Source: Magnetospirillum sulfuroxidans (GTDB lineage: Bacteria; Pseudomonadota; Alphaproteobacteria; Rhodospirillales; Magnetospirillaceae). From it: a stretch of DNA of 64,000 nucleotides. The translations under genes and the position numbers were made by a program. The stretch lies in assembly GCF_018224925.1 (NCBI RefSeq), contig NZ_JAGTUF010000007.1, forward strand, positions 72,942-136,941, in the 5' to 3' direction. Shown here piece by piece: positions 1 to 8,280 of the stretch. Every line of letters begins with the position of its first letter. Within the stretch, counting starts at the first letter, position 1. Under the pieces are notes generated by a model. That model was not told where the DNA came from. It worked only from the letters and a program-made list of their open reading frames with translations, and ran no database searches.

Positions 1-2
1 TC

Positions 3-980
3 CGGGTCATCTTGTCGGGCTATGCCGACAATGAATCGATTTTGCGCACCATTGGCCCCGCCCATTCCTATCTGGCCAAGCCCTGCAACGGCGAAACCCT
101 GCGCGCCGCCATCCGCCAGCCCTTGGCCCTGCGCCGTCTCTTGTCGTCCGATGTCATGCGCCGCGCCTTGGGCGGACTTGAATCCCTTCCCAGCCTGCCC
201 GATCTGTTCATTCGCCTGGACCGGGAACTGCACGCCGCCAATTCCTCCACCGCCTCTGTCGCCCGCATCATCGGTTCAGACACCGCCATGAGCGCGGAAA
301 TCCTGAAACTGACCAATTCCGCCTATTTCGGCATCGGCCAACCGGTCAACTCGGTGTTGCAGGCGGTGCGCACCTTGGGATTGGAAACCATCCAGACGGT
401 GATCCTTAAGACCGCCATCTTCCGGCGTTTTTCCGGCAGCGCCCAGGTCGCGCCGTTTCTCGACGGCCTTAATCGGCATGGACTGGCCTTGACGCGGCTG
501 GCAAAGGCCATCGCCCTTTCCATCGGCAGCTCCACCACCATTGCCGAAGCCGCCGGTTGCGCCGCCCTGTTATCCAATATCGGCGCCCTGGTGCTGCTGG
601 ATTGTCACGGCGCCGATTATCCGCGGATGCTGGGGCAGGTGAACGCCGATGTCCCGGTCCATCAGGCCGAAATCAATGCTTATGGCGTCCATCACGGTCA
701 CGTTGGCGCCTATTTGCTGGGATTGTGGGGCTTCGCCGACCGGGTGGTCGAAGCGGTGGCCCATGCCCCCGCCCCAAGTCAGGCCGGGCGTTACGACAAC
801 GACCTGCTGACCATCGTCCATCTGGCCCGCAGCCTGGGGCCGGCCTTCCCCCCCTTGCCGCAAAACGTCCACGACGTCCGCCACCTGGACAGCGAATATC
901 TCAGCCGAACCGGGCTGGTGGCGCACTTGCCCAAACTGACCGAACTGGCCCAAAACATTGCCGCCGAGGTGTCCCCATGA
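3..980 (+). CDS. Response regulator with HDOD output domain (5' end outside window)
   Basis: The reading frame is open from the window edge, so the N-terminus is missing. The first visible residues, RVILSGYADN and then YLAKPCN, match the last strand and the conserved lysine of a receiver domain. An HDOD domain follows from about visible residue 45 to 240, with the typical LPSLP entry and a long all-helical body (e.g. SAEILKLTNSAYFG). HDOD is an HD-like helical domain used in bacterial signalling, usually without enzymatic activity. The TGA stop overlaps the next ATG (ATGA), so the gene is translationally coupled to the following response regulator. The pair looks like one signalling unit. Its sensor kinase is not visible. 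Confidence 0.85.
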   Translation, partial: RVILSGYADNESILRTIGPAHSYLAKPCNGETLRAAIRQPLALRRLLSSDVMRRALGGLESLPSLPDLFIRLDRELHAANSSTASVARIIGSDTAMSAEILKLTNSAYFGIGQPVNSVLQAVRTLGLETIQTVILKTAIFRRFSGSAQVAPFLDGLNRHGLALTRLAKAIALSIGSSTTIAEAAGCAALLSNIGALVLLDCHGADYPRMLGQVNADVPVHQAEINAYGVHHGHVGAYLLGLWGFADRVVEAVAHAPAPSQAGRYDNDLLTIVHLARSLGPAFPPLPQNVHDVRHLDSEYLSRTGLVAHLPKLTELAQNIAAEVSP

Positions 981-2131
981 GCGAACGCGTCCTCTTGATC
1001 GACGATGACGCCAACTTGCTGTCGGCCTTGCAGCGGCAGTTGCGCAAGCAATTCAACCTGACCACCGCCGAAGGGGGGGCGGCGGCGCTGGATGAAATCA
1101 AACGGGCCGCGGCCGACAATGCCCCGTTTGCCGTCGCTCTTTCCGACATGCGCATGCCCGGCATGGACGGGATCGAAACTCTGAGCCGAATCCGCCAGTC
1201 CTCGCCCGATACCGTCCGCATGATGCTGACCGGCAACGCCGATCAGCAAACCGCCATCGACGCCATCAACCTTGGCAACATCTTTCGTTTTTTCACCAAG
1301 CCGTGTCCGGCCGAAACCTTGGCGTTGGGCCTGCAAGCCGGCATTGATCAGTACCGCCTGATCACCGCCGAACGGGAATTGCTGGAAAAGACCCTGGCCG
1401 GCAGCGTCAAATTGCTGGTCGACGTGGTGTCCATGAACGACCCGGTGGCCTCGGCACAAAGCAATCGCCTGCGCCAATGGGTGCGGAAGCTGACGCAGGA
1501 ATTGAACCTGCCGGCGCGCTGGCAATTGGACATCGCCGCCGCCCTGGTGCCCATCGGGCTGGTTTCAATTCCGCCTGAATTGATTACCAAGCAGCGCGAC
1601 GGCGCCCCTCTGAGCCCCGACGAAGCCGCCTTGTTCGAACGTGCGCCGGAAGCGGCGCGCAACCTGATCGCCAATATTCCGCGTCTTAGCGCCGTCGCCG
1701 AAATCGTCTATCTGCAAGACCGCAATTATGACGGCACCGGCTTTCCGTCGGGCGGCCCCAGCGGCGGCATGATCCCGTTGGACGCCCGTATCTTGAAAAT
1801 TCTCAAGGACCTGTCCGAATTCAGTGGCGGCAACATTCCCAGCCCGGCCGCCTTTGCCGCCTTGGAAAAGAATGAAAAACGCTATGACCCGCTGCTGCTC
1901 AAGAAGGTCAAGCAATCGCTCTGCGTCCGCGAAGACCCGCTGGCGGTCACCGTGGTCGAAGTCCCGGTTGCCGCCTTGCGCGCCGGCACGGTGGTCTTGT
2001 CCGATATCCGCCTGACCAACGGGCATCTGATCCTGGCCGCCAACACCCAATTGACCGAACCCCAGATCGAACGATTGCGGGCACTGCGCCGCATCTCCAG
2101 TTTCATCGAACCGATCAAGGCGCAGGTTTAA
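977..2131 (+). CDS. Response regulator with degenerate HD-GYP-like domain
   Basis: The protein has 384 aa. Residues 1-120 form a complete receiver domain with acidic pocket LLIDDD, phospho-acceptor Asp57 in LSDMRMPGMDG and Lys108 in FFTKPC. Residues about 150-300 resemble an HD-GYP phosphodiesterase: the NYDGTGFP and IPLDARILKI segments are recognisable. However, the metal-binding HD is replaced (ALVPIG where family members have LLHDIG) and the HHE segment reads YLQD. Hydrolysis of cyclic di-GMP is therefore unlikely, and a binding or scaffolding role is inferred. The start ATG overlaps the stop of the upstream REC-HDOD gene. The 3' end overlaps the convergent DUF3095 gene by 17 bp. Confidence 0.85.
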   Translation: MSERVLLIDDDANLLSALQRQLRKQFNLTTAEGGAAALDEIKRAAADNAPFAVALSDMRMPGMDGIETLSRIRQSSPDTVRMMLTGNADQQTAIDAINLGNIFRFFTKPCPAETLALGLQAGIDQYRLITAERELLEKTLAGSVKLLVDVVSMNDPVASAQSNRLRQWVRKLTQELNLPARWQLDIAAALVPIGLVSIPPELITKQRDGAPLSPDEAALFERAPEAARNLIANIPRLSAVAEIVYLQDRNYDGTGFPSGGPSGGMIPLDARILKILKDLSEFSGGNIPSPAAFAALEKNEKRYDPLLLKKVKQSLCVREDPLAVTVVEVPVAALRAGTVVLSDIRLTNGHLILAANTQLTEPQIERLRALRRISSFIEPIKAQV

Positions 2132-3251
2132 GCTTTTCCTTGAGCATCACCGAGGCACGCCAATAGCCCAGACCGTCGCCATCGACGAAATGCACATGGC
2201 GGTCGGCGGAAAAGTCACCGACCATGCAGGTCATGGTGGTCGCCGAACTGCGGGCCAGACCGAAATGGATGTGGCCTGCCGCCTCGGCCGTGTTCAACAA
2301 AGCCTCGAGACGGCGATCTTCGGCGGCGGTGACGTCCAACACCAGCCGAGGCCCCCCGGCCAGTTTGCGGTAATCGGAACGTTCCGCCACCTTGCGGCGG
2401 TAATGTTCGACATCAAGGCCCAGCAGCGTGCCGCCCAGGCGATGAACCACCCCCAGGATGACGCTGCCCAGAACGGCCCGCATCACCCGGGCAAAACGGC
2501 GACCGGGCTCGACCACCTTGGCCTCGAGACCAAGCAGGCGGGCACGCGGCAACACCACCGGACGCAAAGCGCCACCATCCCCCAAGGGACCGGCGGCGGC
2601 GGTATCGACGATGGCCTGTATATCTCGCAACAATGTCGGCAATGCTTCCCCGCTGGCCTCTACCGGGTCAATGATGACGCACAGCACATGGCCGCGTCGG
2701 GGCGCGATCGGCTCCCACCGACACGACAAACCTTCCAGCCCCGGCAACTCACCGGGTTCCAAGGCGATGCGCCAGCGGGGGTCATCCTTCATCCAGCGTT
2801 CCGCCATGGCGACGCCCGCCCCCAGGAACTGGCCGAACACATTGGTGTTGCCGAAATCGTGCAGGGCCGCCAGAACCTGGTGACCGTGCTGGTTCAAGGC
2901 CGAAACCGGCACCATGCCAACCCGCAACGGCACCGCCATTTCGTGCAAGGCCCAGTGCCCCAAGGCCGCTAAACCGATCCGGGCGGCATCGACGCAATCG
3001 GGTGGAATCACCGCCACCGCCCCGTCCCCGCCGAACTGACAGGCGGCGGGAGCGCCGGGACGGCCGGCGATGGCGGCCAAAACCGCCACCGCCGCCCCGG
3101 CGACAAAATTGACATCACGATCCCGCCCGGCTTGGGCCAACGCCGTGCTGCCCTCGACATCGGCGGCAGCCACCCACCAATCACCGCCCAAACAAGCGTA
3201 ATTGGCCGCATTCAAGCCATCGGCGGCGAAATCGTGAATACTGGGAAGCAT
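2115..3251 (-). CDS. DUF3095 family protein
   Basis: The 378-aa protein matches the DUF3095 family, which databases often label adenylate cyclase-like. The N-terminal half contains WWVAAADVEGST and CQFGGDGAVAVIPP, which resemble the catalytic core of class III nucleotide cyclases and GGDEF proteins (metal-binding Asp and a GGD turn). The C-terminal half (LDVTAAEDRRLEALL) is specific to the family and has no known activity. There is no membrane segment, so a cytoplasmic location is likely. The ATG start overlaps the stop of tpx by one base (TGATG), so it should be translated with tpx. The cyclase activity is a family guess. Confidence 0.8.
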   Translation of the reverse strand: MLPSIHDFAADGLNAANYACLGGDWWVAAADVEGSTALAQAGRDRDVNFVAGAAVAVLAAIAGRPGAPAACQFGGDGAVAVIPPDCVDAARIGLAALGHWALHEMAVPLRVGMVPVSALNQHGHQVLAALHDFGNTNVFGQFLGAGVAMAERWMKDDPRWRIALEPGELPGLEGLSCRWEPIAPRRGHVLCVIIDPVEASGEALPTLLRDIQAIVDTAAAGPLGDGGALRPVVLPRARLLGLEAKVVEPGRRFARVMRAVLGSVILGVVHRLGGTLLGLDVEHYRRKVAERSDYRKLAGGPRLVLDVTAAEDRRLEALLNTAEAAGHIHFGLARSSATTMTCMVGDFSADRHVHFVDGDGLGYWRASVMLKEKLKPAP

Positions 3252-3751
3252 CAGCCGAGAACGGCGATGGCGGCGGCGTAATCGGGTTCTTCGCCGATTT
3301 CACCCACCAACTGGCTGTGTTTGACCACGCCATCGGCGCCAATGACGATAACCGCCCGAGCCAGCAAGCCGGCCAGCGGACCGCTGGTGATGGTCAAGCC
3401 ATAACGGGTGCCGAAATCCTTGTCGCGCATATCCGAGGCCGAGACGACATTTTCCAATCCCTCGGCACCGCAAAACCGCTTGTGGGCGAAGGGCAAATCA
3501 GCGCTGGCGCACAGCACCACGGTATTGGCCAGCTTGGCAGCCTCGGCGTTGAATTTCCGCACCGAGGTGGCGCAGGTCGGCGTATCGACGCTGGGGAAGA
3601 CCGACAAGACCACGTTCTTGCCAGTGTAATCGGCCAGGGTCACATCCCCCAGATCGGTGCGGGTCAGGCGGAAGTCAGGGGCCTGAGCGCCCACTGCCGG
3701 GATTTCGCCAGCGGTGGAAACAGGGTTGCCCTTCAAGGTGACGGTGGCCAT
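3251..3751 (-). CDS. tpx: Thiol peroxidase Tpx
   Basis: The 166-aa atypical 2-Cys peroxiredoxin reduces hydrogen peroxide and alkyl hydroperoxides with thioredoxin as electron donor. The peroxidatic cysteine is Cys60 in the conserved VDTPTC motif and the resolving cysteine is Cys94 in KRFCGAEGL, the same spacing as in E. coli Tpx. Full length is usual for the family. The ATG is preceded on the minus strand by AAGGACACGCC, a reasonable ribosome binding site. It is the first gene of a two-gene unit with the DUF3095 gene downstream. Confidence 0.97.
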   Translation of the reverse strand: MATVTLKGNPVSTAGEIPAVGAQAPDFRLTRTDLGDVTLADYTGKNVVLSVFPSVDTPTCATSVRKFNAEAAKLANTVVLCASADLPFAHKRFCGAEGLENVVSASDMRDKDFGTRYGLTITSGPLAGLLARAVIVIGADGVVKHSQLVGEIGEEPDYAAAIAVLG

Positions 3752-3813
3752 GGCGTGTCCTTACGCTTGGGGATGGGTTGCCCCCATGTGGGGATGACAT
3801 CCTCGCCGAACAA

Positions 3814-3843
3814 GGCGGGCCGGCAAGCCGACCCGCCCTTTTT
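3814..3843. terminator. Hairpin between copper receptor and tpx
   Basis: GGCGGG (3814-3819) pairs with CCCGCC (3832-3837), with further G-C pairs inside, followed on the plus strand by a run of five T. The T run is on the strand opposite to both neighbouring genes. Read leftward, as the receptor mRNA would be, the stem is followed only by TTGTT, so its strength as a terminator for the receptor gene is doubtful. Confidence 0.4.
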
Positions 3844-3889
3844 CGCCAAATCCCGCTCATGGAAACCGATCAGCGGGGCTGAGCATTGC

Positions 3890-5956
3890 TCAGAATTTAA
3901 CCGAACCGCGCATCCAGAACGTGCGCCCCGGCTCGTTAACCCGGACATTATCGTTATAGGCCGCAAGGTCGGCGCCGGACCAGGCGCCGGTCTTGCTGAT
4001 ATGTTCGGCATAGGTCTTGTCGAAGATATTGTCGACGCCGCCGGTCAAGGTGACGGCATCGTTCAGACGCCAGCCGCCATTGAGCGAGAACACGGCGAAG
4101 CCGCCGGTCTCGCCGATATCTTGGCCAATGACGCTGCCCCAACCGTTATTCGTGCGATGCTGACCGGCAACGGCGCGCAAATGCAGGCCGCCCATGAACT
4201 CACCATCGTCATACTTGACCGCCACCGACGTATCCAACGGCGGAGTCTGCGCCAAGGCGACATTGTCGGTCAGATTATTGCCGTGAACATAGGCAGCGGT
4301 GGCTTCGACGCTCCACGACGGCTGGAACTGATAGGCGATGTCGCCTTCGCCGCCCCACCGCCGGGCCTCGACGCTTTTGGCGTCACTGCTGGCCACCAGG
4401 ATAAAATCATCGGTATAGGCATAAAACAGCGAGGCCGAGGCCCGCCATGGGCCTTGCTTGAACAAAGCGCCGATATCCAATTGTTCGGTCTTTTCCGTCG
4501 CCAGCTTAAAGGTGCGATCACTGCTGGTAACCTTGTTGCGTTCCCAGAAATCCGGGGCGCGTTCCACATGCCCCAGGCTGGCGAAGGTGGTCAGCGGCAA
4601 GCCGACATCGACGTTGCGTTCATAGCGGACAAAACCGGAATGCAAAGTGCGATCGTCGGTCAGATTGGGCTGAACATTGTGACGGGTGGCCTCGACACGG
4701 GTCAGGCGATAGCCGCCCACCACCCGATCCGCGGCCGACAATTCCCGCGTGACTTCGCCGAAACCGGAATAGGTGTCGAACGAAATGTCGCGAACCCGCG
4801 CCTTGCTGTCCAAGCTGACGCCGTTGCGATATTCGGCCAGGCTCTGGGTCCGCCCGGTATGCTCGTCGTGATTATAATCGATACCAAGACTGATCAGCGT
4901 CTGGGCATCGGGGGTCAGCTCGGCCATGGCCTTGCCGCCTTGCATCAGGTGATCCACCTGCGACGCTGCCGTCATCGTCCCCATGCCGCCAAGGTTATAG
5001 CGCATGGAATAGATATCCATGACGTGATCGACGTAATTGTGATAGGCGAGGAACTTCACCTTGGCCAACAACGGCGAGATATTGGTCTTGGAAAATTCCA
5101 GATTGACGCCCTCGCGGTCAAACTGGGTGCCGTCCATCATCTTGCCCGGCATGGCCGCCTGCGCCTGGCTTTTATCAAAGCTGAATTGCAGCAAGGTGTC
5201 GGCATCGGGGGTCCAGCCGACCATGGCGGTGCCGCTCTGACGCCAATAACGGCTGTGCAGGGCGTCACCGTTACCGTCTCGATAATCATCCGATGACGAA
5301 TGGGTGGCGATGGCGCGCAAGAATCCCTCCTTGGCCCCCCCCTGGGCGTCGATCACCTCGTCATTGCGGTCATGGCTGCCATACAGAGCCGAAGCACTGC
5401 CCCTTAACGTCGGCGTGTCGAATTTCGGCGGTTCGCGTTCGATCAGAATGGTGCCCAAGGCGCTGCCGCCATGAACGACGCTTTGCGGGCCTTTGAGTAC
5501 CGTCAACTTGTCAAAGGAATCGGGGAAGATATAGGCGGTGGGCGGGTCCATACGGTTAGGGCAGCCGCCCAGCAACGGGGCTTCGTCCAGCAACACGTTC
5601 AGGCGTGATCCGCCGATGCCGCGCAAGACCGGATCACCGTCGATGCCGCCCTGGCGGGCGACGGAAAAGCCCGGAATATTCTTCAGATAGCCGGCGCCAT
5701 CGGCCGGCGGAATGGGCGAACGCGGATTGCTGGTGTCGGTTTCGATGACCATGGGCTGTTCCATGGCCGGCGCGGTGACCACCACCTCCTTCAACGTGGT
5801 GGTCTTGGCTTTATTGTCATCTTCCGCCTTGGCCTTGGGATCGGCCGCCGGCTCTTCCGCCCAAGCGGCGGAAACGGGCAGGAACAAGGCAAGGGTCAAG
5901 GCGGCCGTCGAGGCACGCAAAGCGCGCCGGCCCAGGATATGGGTGCGTTGGGTCAC
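3890..5956 (-). CDS. TonB-dependent copper receptor (OprC/NosA type)
   Basis: The 688-aa outer-membrane receptor has a signal peptide (about residues 1-33, ending in SAAWA), a TonB-box-like LKEVVVTAP, a plug domain and a beta-barrel ending in phenylalanine (RGSVKF), as outer-membrane proteins usually do. The plug segment LGGCPNRMDPPTAY followed by LTVLKGPQSV is characteristic of the copper-receptor subfamily represented by OprC and NosA. The start is GTG at 5956 (GTG ACC CAA). The next gene upstream encodes a DUF2946 protein, a partner often found beside copper receptors. The inferred role is TonB-driven uptake of copper across the outer membrane. The substrate rests on subfamily resemblance. 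Confidence 0.88.
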   Translation of the reverse strand: MTQRTHILGRRALRASTAALTLALFLPVSAAWAEEPAADPKAKAEDDNKAKTTTLKEVVVTAPAMEQPMVIETDTSNPRSPIPPADGAGYLKNIPGFSVARQGGIDGDPVLRGIGGSRLNVLLDEAPLLGGCPNRMDPPTAYIFPDSFDKLTVLKGPQSVVHGGSALGTILIEREPPKFDTPTLRGSASALYGSHDRNDEVIDAQGGAKEGFLRAIATHSSSDDYRDGNGDALHSRYWRQSGTAMVGWTPDADTLLQFSFDKSQAQAAMPGKMMDGTQFDREGVNLEFSKTNISPLLAKVKFLAYHNYVDHVMDIYSMRYNLGGMGTMTAASQVDHLMQGGKAMAELTPDAQTLISLGIDYNHDEHTGRTQSLAEYRNGVSLDSKARVRDISFDTYSGFGEVTRELSAADRVVGGYRLTRVEATRHNVQPNLTDDRTLHSGFVRYERNVDVGLPLTTFASLGHVERAPDFWERNKVTSSDRTFKLATEKTEQLDIGALFKQGPWRASASLFYAYTDDFILVASSDAKSVEARRWGGEGDIAYQFQPSWSVEATAAYVHGNNLTDNVALAQTPPLDTSVAVKYDDGEFMGGLHLRAVAGQHRTNNGWGSVIGQDIGETGGFAVFSLNGGWRLNDAVTLTGGVDNIFDKTYAEHISKTGAWSGADLAAYNDNVRVNEPGRTFWMRGSVKF

Positions 5957-6033
5957 GTCGGAACTCCGAACAAAGGATAGGAGCGCGCCAGCCGTTTCAG
6001 CGGCGGCGCGTCAGCGTTGCGATGAGGTTCGGG

Positions 6034-6426
6034 TCAGACGGAAAATGGGGGCGCGCGGGCGGAAAAGCCCTGTCCGCTGGCTTTGGCTTGCCACGGCAAT
6101 GCGGGCTGCGCAACGACAAAACCGTGGATGCGCGCCGGTTGCCGCAATGCCGGCGCCTCGGGCGAGGGCAGCAATTGCACCAAAGGCAAACAGGCGGAAC
6201 AAAACGCACTGGTTTCACCCATCGCCGGCGCGTCGCCTTCGTCAGCGCGGGTCGGTGCGGCAACCATGCCACTGGCGGTACAAACCGCCATGTCGGCAAT
6301 GGCAATCAGGCGGTCGCTTTGCGCCGCCCGTGCCAGCGGAATGGCGGTGCCCAGGAAGATGTCCAAGGCCAGCAGGGCCAAGCCCAGCCACGCCCCCACG
6401 CGCCGCGCCCGCCGCCGCCCGCTCAT
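6034..6426 (-). CDS. DUF2946-like protein, partner of the copper receptor
   Basis: This is a 130-aa protein. I chose the ATG at 6426 because it opens a basic segment (MSGRRRARR) and a hydrophobic stretch (GLALLALDIFLG) that look like a signal peptide or membrane anchor. A longer TTG start at 6492 exists. Two cysteine sites, VCTASGM and FCSACLP, are placed like the metal-binding cysteines of DUF2946 proteins. The His of the usual CxxHG form is Ser here. It lies 77 bp upstream of the copper receptor gene in the same direction. A role in periplasmic copper handling is inferred from this pairing only. Confidence 0.6.
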   Translation of the reverse strand: MSGRRRARRVGAWLGLALLALDIFLGTAIPLARAAQSDRLIAIADMAVCTASGMVAAPTRADEGDAPAMGETSAFCSACLPLVQLLPSPEAPALRQPARIHGFVVAQPALPWQAKASGQGFSARAPPFSV

Positions 6427-6572
6427 GGGCGCCAGCTTGCGAATAAAGCGGACAAGCAAGGCGGCACCGCCAACGTCATTTTCACGCCACAAGCATCAAG
6501 CGAAGGTTCGAGCAATAGCATCAATTTCCCTGGGGGAAAATATGAATATCGGTCATCCCATGCATCAAGGAC

Positions 6573-6830
6573 CTAGCCCAGCACCCCCTGACGGCGCAGG
6601 AAAGTCTCGGCGAAAGCCTGGGCTTGGGCCAGATCATCAAAGACCTCGGTACAGACGATGCCGCCGCCCAAATCAATGCTGAGGCAAAACCGGAATCGTT
6701 CCCGTTGATGCGGATAGTGCGGCCGCCCCAGTGACGTGGTGGTGAGCTGACCATAAGTGGTGTGCTGAAATTCGTCGGTAATGCGCAAGCCGCCAGCCAC
6801 GGGAAGGAACAGCAGAACTTCCCCCCGCAT
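6573..6830 (-). CDS. Hypothetical protein, 85 aa
   Basis: I do not recognise this protein. It begins MRGEVLLFLPVAGG and has alternating beta-like segments (RFRFCLSIDLGGG) followed by a helix (DDLAQAQAFAETFLRRQG), so it could be a small alpha/beta domain. The ATG lies 6 bp after the stop of the upstream 168-aa gene, in the same direction, suggesting co-transcription. There are no signal peptide or metal motifs. Confidence 0.6.
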   Translation of the reverse strand: MRGEVLLFLPVAGGLRITDEFQHTTYGQLTTTSLGRPHYPHQRERFRFCLSIDLGGGIVCTEVFDDLAQAQAFAETFLRRQGVLG

Positions 6831-6836
6831 GCCCCG

Positions 6837-7343
6837 CTAACGCCCCAGCAAGCCGTCGATTTCCGCCTGGGCCATGGCCCGGTCACCGCCATGAATGATC
6901 CCCGAGGCGCAATCCATCAGCAATTGCGCCGCTCGTGAAATCGTTCGGCAGCCTTCCTGCAATTGTTCCGGTTCGGCGCCATCGGCGATCAGATGATCAA
7001 GCCGGTCCATGCCTTCCAGCAACAAGGCGTTGATTTGACCGATGGTCGCCTCGAACGGCAGCCGAAACTTGCTCGGCACCCGGTCATAGGCCTCGATGGC
7101 CAATTGCTTATCGGAAAAGGTCGAATCGGCAAAGTGGGACTTATAGTCCTTGGGAGCCCAGGCCTTGCACTCCTCGATCATGTCCGGCATATCCGGCAGC
7201 ATGTCGAGCAACATGACGATTTCATTGAAATGGTTCAGGTAATCGGTTGCCAGCAAGGTCTGTGAGCTGATGTTGGTTCCAGCGACCTTGGCCCGATATT
7301 CCTCGAATCCAGACAACTCATCCGGCGGGATTTCACTCTCCAC
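6837..7343 (-). CDS. Hypothetical helical protein, 168 aa
   Basis: I do not recognise a named family. The start is GTG at 7343, supported by GGAGAGGG about 8 bases upstream. The protein is acidic and predominantly helical, with MLLDMLPDMPDMIEEC and a C-terminal helical pair (EQLQEGCRTISRAAQLLMD). There is no membrane segment. It sits about 90 bp downstream of rlmH and 6 bp upstream of the 85-aa gene, all on the minus strand, so these may form the tail of the housekeeping operon. Confidence 0.7.
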   Translation of the reverse strand: MESEIPPDELSGFEEYRAKVAGTNISSQTLLATDYLNHFNEIVMLLDMLPDMPDMIEECKAWAPKDYKSHFADSTFSDKQLAIEAYDRVPSKFRLPFEATIGQINALLLEGMDRLDHLIADGAEPEQLQEGCRTISRAAQLLMDCASGIIHGGDRAMAQAEIDGLLGR

Positions 7344-7433
7344 CTTGGCCCTCTCCCTGTATTCCCCCGCCCCGTATCCTGGCCTGTTGTCGGTTACAAT
7401 TCAAGCGCGGCGGTAAGTTAGAGAGATTCTGCT

Positions 7434-7892
7434 TCAAGCCCGATGATAGGGATGACCGGCGGCGATGGCTTGGGCGCGCCACAATTGCTCCGCCAGCATG
7501 GCCCGCACCAGCATATGCGGCCACGTCATTGCCCCAAACGACAGCAACAAGGCGGCACGCTGACGCACCACCTGGCCATGGCCATCGGCGCCGCCGATGA
7601 CGAAAGCCAGATCAGCGATCCCGTCATCGCGCCAGCGGCCAAGGCGAGTGGCGAAATCGACCGAGCCCATGACCTTGCCGCGCTCGTCCAAGGCCACCAC
7701 CACAGCCTGGGCCGGGATGGCCGCAAGCAGCAGGTCAGCTTCGCGGGCCATGCGCTCCGGCAGCGGCAACGGCCGCTTTTCCTCGACTTCGCGCAGGGTG
7801 ATGGGGGCGGCCAAGCGCTTGGAATATTGGTTGAACAAGTCAAGCTCGGGGCCGGGTTTGACCCGGCCCACGGCAGCCAGCCACAGACGCAC
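7434..7892 (-). CDS. rlmH: 23S rRNA (pseudouridine1915-N3)-methyltransferase RlmH
   Basis: The 152-aa SPOUT-fold enzyme methylates pseudouridine 1915 in helix 69 of 23S rRNA, using SAM, on assembled ribosomes. Family landmarks are the knot segment FVIGGADGHG and the C-terminal signature WPHMLVRAMLAEQLWRA ending in GHPYHRA. Length is normal. The start is GTG at 7892, only 6 bp after the rsfS stop, so the two ribosome-acting genes are co-transcribed. Confidence 0.95.
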   Translation of the reverse strand: MRLWLAAVGRVKPGPELDLFNQYSKRLAAPITLREVEEKRPLPLPERMAREADLLLAAIPAQAVVVALDERGKVMGSVDFATRLGRWRDDGIADLAFVIGGADGHGQVVRQRAALLLSFGAMTWPHMLVRAMLAEQLWRAQAIAAGHPYHRA

Positions 7893-7898
7893 CGAATG

Positions 7899-8240
7899 TC
7901 AGCCTTGCCGGGCTTCCGGTCGCGCCACGCCCCACATCTTTTCCAGATTGTAGAAAGCGCGCACTTCCGGGCGGAACAGATGGACGATGATATCGCCAGC
8001 ATCGATCAGCACCCAGTCGCATTGCGGCATGCCCTCGGCGGCCACCGGCTGGCCGGCATGTTTCAGCTTTTCCATCAGGTGTTCGGCCATGGCTCCCACC
8101 TGACGGCCGGAATTGCCGGTGGCGATGACCATATGGTCGGCCATGCTGGTTTTACCGCGCAGATCGACCACCGAGATATCCTCGGCTTTGTCGTCATCCA
8201 AAGAGGAAGAGACCAGCGAAACCAGCTCTTCCGCCGTCAA
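7899..8240 (-). CDS. rsfS: Ribosome silencing factor RsfS
   Basis: The RsfS/Iojap protein binds uL14 on the 50S subunit and blocks 30S joining when nutrients are short. The core DDDKAEDISVVDLRGKTS, then MVIATGNSGRQV and CDWVLIDAGDIIVHLF, is typical. The coordinates use the TTG at 8240 (113 aa). A better ribosome binding site (AAGGAG, 8275-8280) lies far upstream, 7 bases before an in-frame ATT at 8265-8267, so translation may really start nine codons earlier at this rare codon. The gene follows nadD closely, as in many proteobacteria. Confidence 0.95.
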   Translation of the reverse strand: MTAEELVSLVSSSLDDDKAEDISVVDLRGKTSMADHMVIATGNSGRQVGAMAEHLMEKLKHAGQPVAAEGMPQCDWVLIDAGDIIVHLFRPEVRAFYNLEKMWGVARPEARQG

Positions 8241-8264
8241 GGCGGCGGATTTAGGTCGGGGTTG

Positions 8265-8280
8265 AATCGGTTTACTCCTT
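8265..8280 (-). promoter_or_regulatory. Shine-Dalgarno with candidate ATT start of rsfS
   Basis: On the minus strand AAGGAG is embedded in the last codons of nadD, overlaps the approach to its TAA stop, and is followed after 7 bases by ATT, in frame with rsfS. No ATG or GTG is available in frame between this site and the conserved part of RsfS, and the only other candidate (TTG at 8240) is 34 bases from the site. Confidence 0.5.

Noticed and set aside
3317-5296. A 659-codon plus-strand frame opposite tpx and the copper receptor
   Set aside because: It is a mirror of the minus-strand codon bias. The minus strand shows TonB receptor and peroxiredoxin motifs.
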